From Croceifilum oryzae (GTDB taxonomy: Bacteria; Bacillota; Bacilli; Thermoactinomycetales; Thermoactinomycetaceae): DNA of 64,000 bases. Each line of letters opens with the position of its first letter. Position 1 is the stretch's first letter. Location: NCBI RefSeq assembly GCF_030814315.1, contig NZ_JAUSUV010000004.1, positions 186,001 through 250,000 of the forward strand. The letters run 5' to 3'. The notes under the pieces are model-generated. The model made no database searches, had not been told where the DNA came from, and saw only the letters and a program-made list of their open reading frames with translations. Made by a program: the position numbers and the translations under genes. Positions 17,006 through 27,400 of the stretch are shown piece after piece.

Positions 17006-17982
17006 GACTTTTTATACGAGATCATCTCTCCCTCATCATTTTTAACTCGATCCAGCTCTTTATGATTCTATCCATCTACTGGTTAGATGGGTACCGAAAT
17101 CACTTAACAGCACTCTATTCCATCTTTTTTGGTATGTTCCTATTAACCATCTATCTCTTTTTTCGCTATCTAACGAATCGATCCATTTATCGTAGGCTAT
17201 CTAGTCCTTTTCATAACTGGGATGAGTTTGTTTTAACCCGAAATTGGTCACCACTCGCAAAAGCAATCCAGAGACTTCTCCGCACTCAATATCGCTTTTA
17301 TCAGGAACAAATCCGTCAATATGAAAGCAAACAAGAACAACACATTACCTTTATCAATCAATGGGTTCACCAAATGAAGACACCGTTATCGGTTATTCAC
17401 TTAACGCTGAAGGGGAAAATTGACCCTATTTTTGAGAGTATCCGTGAAGAGACAGACCGCATGGAAAAAGGGTTGGAAACGATTCTCTATACGTCACGAT
17501 TAGATGTATTTGAGCAGGATTTTCATGTAGAGCAGGTTCCTCTACATTCGTTAATAAGTAGTGTGATTCATGATAACAAACGATCCTTTATTCGAAATGA
17601 TGTGTATCCCAACAACAGCATAGACGAGAGCATCGTCGTCGAATCAGATGCAAAATGGCTTTCATTCATGATCGGACAGATAACGATTAATGCCATTCGT
17701 TACTCCGCAGGGACAGGGGAAAAAATCGAGTTTTCTTCCTATCGCAGGGGGAAGAATCTAGTCTTAGAGGTGCGAGATTACGGAATTGGAATTCCCATTA
17801 GGGACCAGAAGAGAGTATTTGACCCCTATTTCACTGGAGAAAATGGGCGTAAATATCGCGAATCAACAGGGATGGGGCTTTATTTAGTAAAAGAGGTATG
17901 TACGAAGTTGCATCATGGTGTAGAGTTAGAATCGATAGCTGGAGAGGGTACGATGGTTCGGATTATTTTTCATCTATTATAG
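17002..17982 (+). CDS. Bce-type intramembrane-sensing histidine kinase
   Basis: A 326-aa sensor kinase. Two N-terminal helices (about residues 8-25 and 34-54) are separated by a very short loop, which is typical of kinases that sense through a Bce transporter. The H-box is QWVHQMKTPLSV with H123. The ATPase domain shows NAIRYS, DYGIGIP and STGMGLYL. The ATG at 17002 overlaps the regulator TGA; an upstream in-frame ATG at 16981 lacks a ribosome binding site. It forms one unit with 13486-17005. Confidence 0.9.
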   Translation: MRLFIRDHLSLIIFNSIQLFMILSIYWLDGYRNHLTALYSIFFGMFLLTIYLFFRYLTNRSIYRRLSSPFHNWDEFVLTRNWSPLAKAIQRLLRTQYRFYQEQIRQYESKQEQHITFINQWVHQMKTPLSVIHLTLKGKIDPIFESIREETDRMEKGLETILYTSRLDVFEQDFHVEQVPLHSLISSVIHDNKRSFIRNDVYPNNSIDESIVVESDAKWLSFMIGQITINAIRYSAGTGEKIEFSSYRRGKNLVLEVRDYGIGIPIRDQKRVFDPYFTGENGRKYRESTGMGLYLVKEVCTKLHHGVELESIAGEGTMVRIIFHLL

Positions 17983-17994
17983 GTGAATGAACGT

Positions 17995-18039
17995 AAAAAT
18001 GCATCTCTAAATATTTCATTATCTTAGAGATGCATTTTT
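17995..18039. terminator. Bidirectional terminator between convergent genes
   Basis: AAAAATGCATCTCTAA (17995-18010) is a perfect inverted repeat of 18024-18039. The flanking A and T runs serve both the kinase on the plus strand and the gene at 18058 on the minus strand. Confidence 0.85.
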
Positions 18040-18057
18040 ACGGAAGCAAGATTCGAT

Positions 18058-18969
18058 TCATATACGAGGGAACCACACATCCCAAATCCCAGTCGTTTCG
18101 GGACCCAGCTTTGTGTTAGTCGAGGAAATTCCGCGATAATGACGTATATAAGCAGCCAAATACGAAAACGAGGAATTATACCATCCGCTAAACGAGGGAG
18201 CTGCTTGACAAACCAACCAATCTACTAATGCTTGTTCTTCTAAAGTGAGTAAATTAAATTGGAATTCTATTTCTGGGAAACCCTTTAGAATATGTTTTTT
18301 ATTATATACTTCTATATGGGGATAGTGATGTTTGATTTGATCTACCACGTTATCGTACTCTTGGTCTTGAAGTCCACAAGCAAGATAAATAGCAGACAGA
18401 TCCTGAACACTACTGATGGTGGAAAGAGCGCTTTCCATTTGATTATTTTTATGCACATCTAAAACTTCTGGAGGGATCATGACCAGTAGATCTTTTTCTA
18501 CTCTATAATGAATTGCTTCCCATTTGGGATGAACAGTAGATACTACTTGACTAATAAAATGAGCTAACGAAAGGGCTCTTTTGGCGAAAGGAAAATGATG
18601 CGCTATAAACTGACCTAAAATTCTGTGTTCTACCTCAGACATGTCTCTCAAGGGTGGTCTCCAACACTCGATAATACCTTGACATGGAGAGATAACCTCG
18701 GCCCTTGATCGTATAAGACGAATATTTACAGAGTTAAGCACATTTGTTAAATCTGTCATATCAATAAATAAATCAATTGGAATCTCGGCAAAATAAGGCG
18801 GAGAATCAAAGTTGACGGAAGTTCTAGTGTAGGCTTTCCCTAGAATAACACAAGTATCAAAGCCTATACCTCTATAAAATAAGGATTCCCCTATTGTTCT
18901 AAAGACTGACATCAACTGATTACAAAGACCTTCCTGAGTATCGATAATGGTATGTTCCAAGTACAGCAT
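18058..18969 (-). CDS. O-fucosyltransferase-like protein
   Basis: A 303-aa protein resembling the GDP-fucose protein O-fucosyltransferase superfamily. An N-terminal GLCNQLMSVFRTI resembles the family GGxxNQ start. HYRVEKDLL resembles the central H-x-R-x-E-x-D motif. Near the C terminus LVDWLVCQAAPSFSGWYNSSFS fits the region that contacts the sugar nucleotide. No signal peptide is seen, so it would act in the cytoplasm. AAAGGAAAG precedes the ATG. Acceptor and sugar are unknown. Such proteins are uncommon in Bacilli, so transfer is possible. Alternative: another GT-B enzyme. Confidence 0.55.
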   Translation of the reverse strand: MLYLEHTIIDTQEGLCNQLMSVFRTIGESLFYRGIGFDTCVILGKAYTRTSVNFDSPPYFAEIPIDLFIDMTDLTNVLNSVNIRLIRSRAEVISPCQGIIECWRPPLRDMSEVEHRILGQFIAHHFPFAKRALSLAHFISQVVSTVHPKWEAIHYRVEKDLLVMIPPEVLDVHKNNQMESALSTISSVQDLSAIYLACGLQDQEYDNVVDQIKHHYPHIEVYNKKHILKGFPEIEFQFNLLTLEEQALVDWLVCQAAPSFSGWYNSSFSYLAAYIRHYRGISSTNTKLGPETTGIWDVWFPRI

Positions 18970-19150
18970 AACATCTTTCCTTTTTTGTTAGAAATGAGTA
19001 TCTATCTAAATCATAGAAAAATGTTTTCTTTATTTGTATTCTCTAAGAATACGAGATGCTTATCATATTCACCTATAGGAAAAGCCTAAGTTTGTAGTGT
19101 TCTTAGGAGAAAAGAGTTGAGTCAGAGGTTATCGAGTATAACAAGAAGAA

Positions 19151-19191
19151 TCCGACTTTCTACTACTCATAGTGGAAAGTCGGATTTTTTT
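19151..19191. terminator. Hairpin terminator downstream of mtaD copy 2
   Basis: TCCGACTTTC (19151-19160) pairs with GAAAGTCGGA (19175-19184) with seven T following on the plus side. On the minus strand the stem is followed by TTCTTCTT. It lies 10 nt beyond the stop of the minus-strand gene at 19195. Confidence 0.75.
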
Positions 19192-19194
19192 CTA

Positions 19195-20496
19195 TTATCC
19201 CCGTAAATTTTCAAAAGCTTGGTTCGCTTCGAAAATCACTTTTTCTGAGTCAATAGTAAGCATTTCACGGTTCTTCATGAGTGGTTTTCCTTGAACATAT
19301 ACGTCTTGTACATCAGATCTCGCAGCAGAGTAGACAATGTGTGAAACGACATCTGTCTGAGGTTGCATATGTGCTTGCGTGAGATCGAGAGTAATGAAAT
19401 CAGCTTGTTTGCCAATCTCAAGTGTACCGATTTCTTTTTCTAAAAATAGCGCTTCTGCGCCATATACCGTTCCCATAGCCAATGCCATTTTTGCAGGAAC
19501 AGCTAGCGGGTCTTGAAGATGTCCTTTATGAATCAGTGCGGCTAGTTGAATTTCTTCTAACAAATCTAGATTATTATTACTGGCTGCCCCATCTGTAGCT
19601 AAGCTGGGCCGCATTCCGTGAGCAATCATCTGAGTAATAGGCGCAATGCCACTACCTAGTTTCAGATTACTCCCAGGATTATGGGCAATCTTAACATTTT
19701 TTTCTGCAAGGAGTGCTATTTCCTCTTCTGTTAAATGTACAGCATGTGCAACGAGGGATGGGATATCAAAAAAGCCTAGTTTATCTAAGTGCTCCACAGG
19801 TCTTGCTCCGTACTCGCGTATATTTAGTTCTACTTCTGCCTTTGTTTCGGACATATGGGTATGAATCGGAATACCCAGCTCTGTTGCCTTTTCTACAAAC
19901 TGGCGAATAAATTCAGGACCACATGTATAAGGAGAATGGGGTGCCATCATCGTAGTGATTCGACCGTCCGCAGCGCCATTCCATCGTCTAGCAAAAGAAG
20001 TGGCTTCTTCCAAGCTACTTTTCCGAAGAGCATCATCGCCAAATCCAAAACAACTACGTGTGAGACGTGCTCGTAATCCACTCTGCTCCACTACATTCGC
20101 AACGGCATCCATGTCATGGTACATATCTAAACAGGTAGTCGTTCCACCTTGAATCATCTCAAGTGCTGCTAAATTCGTTCCTGCAGATATATGTTCCGTA
20201 TTCATTTTTGCTTCTATCGGCCATATTTCATTTTGAAGCCATTGTTGTAGAGGAAGGTCGTCTGCATATCCGCGCAATAACGTCATGGCTAGGTGACCAT
20301 GTGTATTCACGAATCCAGGTAGGATCGCCTTTCCTTTGCACGATACAACTTCATCGTATTGGTCATGTTCCTCTATTGTCAACGCAGGACCTACATATGT
20401 GATAACGCCATCTGCAATTGCTAAATTGCCATTTTGAATAGCTCTTGTACCATCTACCATGTCAATAATAACGGCTTCTGTGAATAATGTTTTCAT
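19195..20496 (-). CDS. mtaD: 5'-methylthioadenosine/S-adenosylhomocysteine deaminase, copy 2
   Basis: A 433-aa paralogue of the gene at 3670 with the same metal-ligand motifs (NTHGHLAM, HTHMSET, VAHAVHLT, LATDGAASNN). It starts at ATG after CAGGAGGACCACG. It lies 24 nt downstream of apt on the same strand, so the two form a purine-salvage operon: adenine is recycled to AMP and adenosine-type by-products of methyl and polyamine metabolism are deaminated. The last two hundred or so residues differ from copy 1 at only a handful of positions, while the first two hundred differ at roughly thirty. Confidence 0.92.
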   Translation of the reverse strand: MKTLFTEAVIIDMVDGTRAIQNGNLAIADGVITYVGPALTIEEHDQYDEVVSCKGKAILPGFVNTHGHLAMTLLRGYADDLPLQQWLQNEIWPIEAKMNTEHISAGTNLAALEMIQGGTTTCLDMYHDMDAVANVVEQSGLRARLTRSCFGFGDDALRKSSLEEATSFARRWNGAADGRITTMMAPHSPYTCGPEFIRQFVEKATELGIPIHTHMSETKAEVELNIREYGARPVEHLDKLGFFDIPSLVAHAVHLTEEEIALLAEKNVKIAHNPGSNLKLGSGIAPITQMIAHGMRPSLATDGAASNNNLDLLEEIQLAALIHKGHLQDPLAVPAKMALAMGTVYGAEALFLEKEIGTLEIGKQADFITLDLTQAHMQPQTDVVSHIVYSAARSDVQDVYVQGKPLMKNREMLTIDSEKVIFEANQAFENLRG

Positions 20497-20520
20497 CGTG
20501 GTCCTCCTGACTAGCCAACT

Positions 20521-21036
20521 TTAATCATATTTAATAAGAGAATGAACCGCTATATCCCCTAGCTTCTCACGACCATTTAGATACATTAGCTCAATCCAAA
20601 ATGCTATCCCAACAGGCTCTCCGCCCAATTGGCGAACGAGATCAAGCGTTGCACTAATCGTTCCACCTGTAGCTAGCAAGTCATCTGCAATCAAAACCTT
20701 TTGGCCTGGCTGAATTGCATCTTTATGCATTGTTAAAATATCTTTTCCATATTCCAGATCATATTTTGCCTCAATGATCTCACCAGGAAGCTTGCCTTTT
20801 TTTCGAACAGGCACAAACCCAGCTCCAAGCGCGAGTGCAAGAGGGGCTCCAACGACGAATCCACGAGCTTCAGGACCTAATACGAGATCGATTTCCATCC
20901 CTTTATAATGCTTCGCTAGCTCTTCAATAGCTGCTCGGTACGCTTCGCCATCTTTCAATAACGTAGTAATATCCTTAAAACGAATCCCCTCGGAAGGGAA
21001 ATCTGGAATCACGCGGATTTTTTCTTTTAAGTTCAT
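20521..21036 (-). CDS. apt: Adenine phosphoribosyltransferase
   Basis: A 171-aa type I phosphoribosyltransferase converting adenine and PRPP to AMP. The PRPP loop is [27 protein letters not shown] and the N-terminal [12 protein letters not shown] are diagnostic of Apt. The length is normal. AGGAGAG precedes the ATG. It is the first gene of the apt-mtaD operon. A palindromic AT-rich motif and a possible promoter lie just upstream at 21066-21094. Confidence 0.96.
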   Translation of the reverse strand: MNLKEKIRVIPDFPSEGIRFKDITTLLKDGEAYRAAIEELAKHYKGMEIDLVLGPEARGFVVGAPLALALGAGFVPVRKKGKLPGEIIEAKYDLEYGKDILTMHKDAIQPGQKVLIADDLLATGGTISATLDLVRQLGGEPVGIAFWIELMYLNGREKLGDIAVHSLIKYD

Positions 21037-21065
21037 TATGGATATCTCTCCTGATTGTAATCAAT

Positions 21066-21094
21066 ATTTTATAAAATTAAATTTTGTAAAACAA
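21066..21094 (-). promoter_or_regulatory. Candidate apt promoter overlapping AT-rich palindrome
   Basis: On the minus strand TTGTTT (21094-21089) and TAAAAT (21071-21066) are 17 bp apart. The 20-nt GTTTTACAAAATTTAATTTT (21092-21073) inside it recurs exactly upstream of the esterase at 47528-47547. It is nearly symmetrical: TTTTACAAAATT and AATTTTATAAAA arms about a central T. A shared operator is possible. Confidence 0.4.
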
Positions 21095-21268
21095 AAATAC
21101 CACGATAGATTGTTGGTGTCAATACAGGTGTAGCTGCTATTTGAGGAACGAATGATCTTTATCGGCCTAGTGACAGGGTAACTACTCTAGTCCATTTTAA
21201 AGGTCTATCCTTTTTGTATTAGGATTTGGAATTATTATCCTTAAAGTAAACGGCATAAAGCATCTCTA

Positions 21269-21301
21269 TTTATTGCATATTTATTGCATATTTGTTGCAT
21301 A
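21269..21301. repeat. Three tandem 11-bp repeats upstream of the NRPS gene
   Basis: TTTATTGCATA occurs at 21269-21279 and 21280-21290, and TTTGTTGCATA at 21291-21301. The 11-bp period is about one helical turn, which would place the same face of the DNA toward a protein. The rest of the 457-bp intergenic region is AT-rich without an ORF. Confidence 0.7.
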
Positions 21302-21400
21302 TCTTCTGCTTTATATAAATAAAAATTAATTTTTATTTATAATTATTAATTAACACTTATGTTTTTTAATGTATTTACAGTTTTATAACAAACAAAAAAA

Positions 21401-21462
21401 TTAAAATGTGATAGAATGTATCCTGGCAAATTTATTTATAGGATACATTTATCACATTTTAA
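21401..21462. promoter_or_regulatory. Long inverted repeat in the NRPS upstream region
   Basis: A 24-nt arm at 21401-21424 pairs with a 23-nt arm at 21440-21462, differing only by one bulged base, around a 15-nt AT-rich loop. It lies 31 nt before the NRPS ATG. As RNA it would form a long stem just before the ribosome binding site (GGAGAG). As DNA it could be a large operator. There is no T-tract, so a simple terminator is unlikely. Confidence 0.65.
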
Positions 21463-21493
21463 TATGTTTTTACATTAAAAGGAGAGAAGTGCC

Positions 21494-24400
21494 ATGTCAG
21501 AATTAGGTGGTTGTGCCACTACAAGTGGCCAAAAGGGATTGTGGATGATTCATGAGTTAGACAAACAAGAAGATCCTTATCGTGAACTTACTCGTTTTCG
21601 GATTCATGGTGAACTTCATGTACCTACATTAAAAAAAGCGTTGTATGAAGTGGTAAAACGACATTCTGCGCTACGGGCAAAATTTACTACTGCGGGATTG
21701 ATTCCAAAACAGGTGATTGGTTCCGAGATCGAGCTTCCGTTTCTTTTTCACGATTTATGCTCTTATCAGTCAGAGGCGAAGGAAGTTTTTATAAACCAGA
21801 AATTGGATGATTCTTTGCGTGCTAGTATGAATCTGCAAGAACCCCCTTTGTTTCGAATACAGCTTTTCCAGATAGAAGAACGGGAATTTTTATTCGATTT
21901 AGTCATTCATCATATTATTTACGATGGTGCCAGTATGTCATTGCTATTAAGGGAACTATGGTGGATATACGATCAGATAGTCAGTAACAAGAAGATTAAT
22001 TTACCTGAAGCTGTTTCATGTACAGAGGTTGTAGAGCAGATAGAAGGTGATCCGACTCTTTATGCAGAGGCTAAGAAATACTGGCTAAATAAGATTCATT
22101 TGCCAGAAGTGAATGTAACCTTTCCGGCTGATTTTATGACGAAAAAGATAAGTGACAAAGGAAAGAACATAAGGATACCGATGGATTCTGAGTTGTTCAT
22201 GCAGGTGAGGGAGTTTTCAAGAGATCATAATACTTCAGTTTATCGAGTCATGCTAGCAGCCTACGGTGTTCTGCTATCTCAATTTACGAATCAAGAAGAT
22301 ATCTTTGTAGGGATGCCGATGAATCTCCGTTCGGATGAGATGAAAGATGTATTTGGATATTTCGTCAACGTCATGCCAGTAAAAATGGAGATGTCGCGTC
22401 AGCAGACTTTTTTGGAATTGCTAGCACATGTGGACCAGAATGTGAAGGATGCGATTCGTTATAAGCAATATCCTTTTAATGAACTAGTTATGGAGTTAAA
22501 TCCGGATCGAAATGCTTCGAACCTTATTTATTCAACTTCCTTTAATATGGTTCATATTCCTAAGGTTCGGTTATCAGGCTTAGAAGTAGATGAGGTTTCC
22601 GGTGCTAAGGATCGCTGTCCAAATGATATGAGCTGGTTTCTTCTGCGAGAAGAGGACCGTGTATGGTTTGAAGTTAGCTATAAAGAGGACTTGTACTCGG
22701 AGGATTCCGTACAAAATTTGATACGACGATATCATCACATTTTGCGTGTGTTAATAGGGAATGCCGCAGAGGAAATAGCCAAAGTCGATTTATTATTAAC
22801 AGAGGATCATGAGCTGATCAATCAAGTCAATGCAACAGATGCTTGGTACCCTCAGATGACAATTCCTGAGCGATTCTGTGAACAAGTAAAGCTCTATGGG
22901 GATTTCATTGCCTTATCTATGGGCGAAAAACAACTTACTTACAATCAGCTCGATCAATTGACAAATCAGGTAGCACAGTTCCTACAGATGAAGAAAATTA
23001 CGCAAGGTCAAAAAGTGGCCATTTTATTAGAGCGCAGTATCGAAACGGTTGTTTCTTTGCTGGGGATTTTGAAAGCAGGAGCGGTTTATGTCCCTATTGA
23101 TACAGAATATCCCAAAGATCGGATACAGTACATGCTCCAAAATAGTGAGGCTGTTGCTGTCATTTCACGTAACGAGTATAGAGAATTACTGGGTGAGATG
23201 AGCATTCACTTCATTGATGTGAATGAATTCACAAATGCTTCCGTAGAGCCCGTACAGATCAGTGCTCAGCCGGATGATTTAGCGTATATGATTTACACAT
23301 CTGGTTCAACAGGGAAGCCAAAAGGAGTTCTTGTACGACACGGTGGAGTCTTAAATCTCGCCGAGTGGGAACGGAATGTATATGATATTCAGCTTTCACA
23401 ATGTAGATTGCAATTTGCCACGTACAGCTTCGATACATCAGTGCAAGATACGTTCTCTGCTCTCTTGAATGGAGCAAGGTTACATCTATTGACAGATGAA
23501 GAACGTCGTTCTCCTGAGTTACTTTTAGAGGTGGCAGAGCGACTTGAAGCTACAAAGATTCATTTTCCGACTGCATTCTTCCAGCAGTTTGTTCATTATC
23601 TAACGGAAGAAGTGTTAAACCGGCTACAGTTGAAACAAATTTGGGTGGGTGGAGAAGCACTACCTGTTGAAGTCGCACGTAACTTTCGGAAAAGAGTAGG
23701 GGATAGAATCACCTTGATCAACTCTTATGGTCCGACTGAAGCTACTGTTACCACGACTGCATTTAACATATGTGAAGATATTGCCGCGAGTGATCGAAGT
23801 GTTCCCATTGGAAAACCTATTCATAATATCAAGAAGTATATTTTAAACGCATATGGACAGCTTTGTCCGATTGGCGTAATGGGTGAACTATATATTGGTG
23901 GTAAGGGGCTGGCGGTAGGTTACTGGAATCTACTTGATAAGACTTCCGAAGCGTTTGTGCCCCATCCGTTTTCAATCGACCCTTCGGAAGTCTTATATCG
24001 GACAGGGGATTTGGTTCGCTGGCTACCGGACGGAAATATCGAGTATATGGGACGAAAAGATAACCAAGTGAAGGTGCGTGGATTCCGTATTGAGCTTGGT
24101 GAGATCGAATCAGCTTTGTTACAGCACCCAGCCATTGCTGAAGCTGCAGTTGTAGCACCTTATCACGGACATGTTCGAGAGTTGGTTACCTACTATACGA
24201 AAAAATCAGGCGTTGAAGTGAGCTCAGAAGAACTTCGTCAATATGTGATGAAATCTCTCCCCAGCTACATGGTTCCAGGATATTTCGTGGCTCTAGCTGA
24301 ATTACCTCTTTCTCCAACGGGAAAATTGGATCGGAAGAAGCTACTCTCTTATCCATTGGAATTAGAGCAGGAGCAAGAGTTAGAATCGATTCAAAAGCCG

Positions 24401-27400
24401 CGTACAGAGGTAGAAAAGAAGCTAGTGGAAATCTGGGCTTCGGTCCTAGCCAGAAAAGCAGACAGTATTCACATCCAGTCAGATTTCTTCTCAATCGGAG
24501 GGCATTCCTTACTTGCTATTCAAGTGGTGAATCAAATTAGGCAACGCTGGTCTGTGAAAGTGGAGATGAAAGAATTCTTCCTCCATTCCACGGTGAAGGG
24601 TTTAGCTAGGATTATAGAATTGAAAGTAAAAGAAGAACGAAGCAACGATGAAATCAAGTTGATCCCACTAGCACCCGAAAAGGAATGGTACGAGCTGTCC
24701 CATGCTCAGAAAAGACTGTGGTTCTTGCATAAATTTGATCTATCGAGTCGAGTGTATGATCTTCCGATGCACTTACGTCTAAAAGGGATTGTGGATCCAG
24801 AGGCGGTAAAACTAGCTATCGATTCATTAAGCGAGCGTCATGAAAGTTTACGCACCTTGTTTATTGAAGTAGATGGAGAGCCAAAACAGAAAATCTTGCC
24901 ACAAAGTCATTTTGCGTGGGAAGCAAAGGATATGACGGGTCTAGCGAGTGAAGAGCAAATTCAAAAGATCAAAGCACATATCGCTGATAACGATGCAACT
25001 CCATTTGACTTAAGCGAAGGTCCGTTGGCTCGCTTCATACTATTTCAACTGAGTTCAGATGAAGCGTATCTCTATCTAAATCTCCATCATATTATTACGG
25101 ATGGCTGGAGTATGGATCTCTTCTTGCAAGAATTAGAGGAGCAAGTTTTCGCGATCAAAGAAAATCGGACAGCTAACCTGAAGCCAATATCAATTCGTTA
25201 TGTAGACTACGCAGAGTGGCAATTACACGAGATGAGCGAAGCCAATGGAGATGAAGACGAACAGTATTGGTTGGATCAGCTACAAGGCACCCTGCCTATC
25301 TTAGATCTACCAATGGATTATCCTCGTCCTGAAGTTCAAACATTTGATGGTGCGATGGTCAAGCAAATCATTCCAGCTACATGGATAAGTCGACTAAAAG
25401 AGATTAGTCGTCAAGAAAATGTATCGATGTACATGCTTTTTCTAGCTAGTTATAAAAAGATGCTCCATGATCTATCGGCACAACAAGATATTATTGTTGG
25501 GACACCGGTTGCGGGTAGAGATCGATCTGAGTTAGAGGTGGTACAGGGATTCTTTGTAAACACACTAGCTATTCGGACTCCGTTTGCAGGGATCGAAACG
25601 TTACAACAGTTGTTGCAACAAGTGAAGCAACAGTGCTTAGACGCATTTGACCATCAGTCTTATCCATTTGATCGCTTGGTAGAAAGACTAAGCATTGATC
25701 GAGATCCGAGTCGCACGCCGATCTTTACGGTCATGTTTAGCTATCAAGTGAATCAGTATAATCGCTTGTCTGATTGGTATAAGGTATTACCGCTGGAAGA
25801 TTTCGATATCAGTAAGTTTGACTTGACCTTGTTTGTCAGTGAGCAGGGAGAAGAAATCGAAGTAGGATTTGAATACAATACAAGTCTGTTTAAAGAGGAA
25901 ACCATGACTCGCTTTATGGGATATTTCCTTGAAGTGTTAAAGGCATGGGACGAAATGAAATCATTACCATTTCGTATGTTAGACTTGCGTACGACGTTCG
26001 AACAAGCGTTAGAGCATCATGTTAACTCTACGGATGTAAAGGTTCAGATGGTAACAATTGCGGAACGCTTTCAAGAACAAGTAGAGCGTTTTCCAGATGC
26101 GATTGCTTTAAAGATGGGCGAAAAATCGCTGACCTACCGAGAGTTAGATCTGTATTCCAATCAAGTGGCTCAGACATTAAAGAAAAGTTGTATTGGAATG
26201 CAAGAAAAAGTAGCCATTTTATTGGATCGGAGTATGGAGACGGTGGTTAGTCTTCTCGGAGTTCTGAAAGCAGGAGCGGTTTATGTTCCTGTTGATCCAG
26301 AATATCCGCAAGATCGGATTCAATATATGTTGGAGGATAGTGGAGCAAACGCAGTTATTACAAATGCCCAGTATGTTTCTCTACTCGGCGATCTTTCGAT
26401 TCAAGCAATCAATATCGAGATGGTGAAGGAAGTTTCTACAGAACCGCTCGCTTTGGATCTTACACCAGATGACTTCGCATATGTGATTTACACATCAGGT
26501 TCTACGGGAAGACCCAAAGGAACTCAGCTAGGTCAGCGTGGGGTTATCAATCTAGCGGAATGGTATCGTCAGGAGCATGGAATCCGTGCTGGAGAAATCG
26601 TGTTGCAGTTTGCATCCTTTAGCTTCGATGCTTCGGTAGGAGAGACATTTGGTGCATTGCTCAATGGCGCACAATTGTACTTCTTATCGGATGAAGAACG
26701 ACGCTCACCAGAGACTTTGATAGAGTTAGTGACACGCATTCACCCATCATTAGTCCTACTCCCAACCGCATTGTTTCAGCAGTTGATGCATGTCTTGTCT
26801 TCGGAACAGTTAGCTGGACTGAAGAGTCTCAAGCATTTATTGGTGGGGGGAGAGGCATTACCAGTTGACGCCGTTCGAGCTTGGCAGAAACAAATGGATG
26901 ATCGTCCGTTTCTCTTTAATGTATATGGACCGACAGAAGCAACGGTCGCAGCTACTTCTTATTTGATTGATCAGCCGGTGGAAAAGCATGAGACGAATAT
27001 TCCGATTGGGAAACCCCTCTACAATACAAAAATTTATCTGTTAGATGAGCAGGGGCAAGCTTGTCCGGTTGGAGCTATTGGTGAGATTTGTATTGAGAGT
27101 ATAGGATTAGCGGCGGGTTACTTAAATCAGCCTGAAAAAACGGCGGAAGCTTTCGTTCCACATCCTCTATTTCCTGAAAAAACGATCTACCGCTCCGGTG
27201 ACTTAGCACGCTTCCGTACAGATGGAAACATCGAATACATGGGTCGGAAAGACGATCAAGTGAAAGTACGGGGTTATCGGATTGAATTAGGTGAGATTGA
27301 ATCGGCTCTTCTCCAGCATAGCTCAATTTCGGAAGCGGTAGTGGTTGCACCCTATCGAGGAAGCGTGCGTGAATTAGTCGCCTACTATACGATGGTAAGT

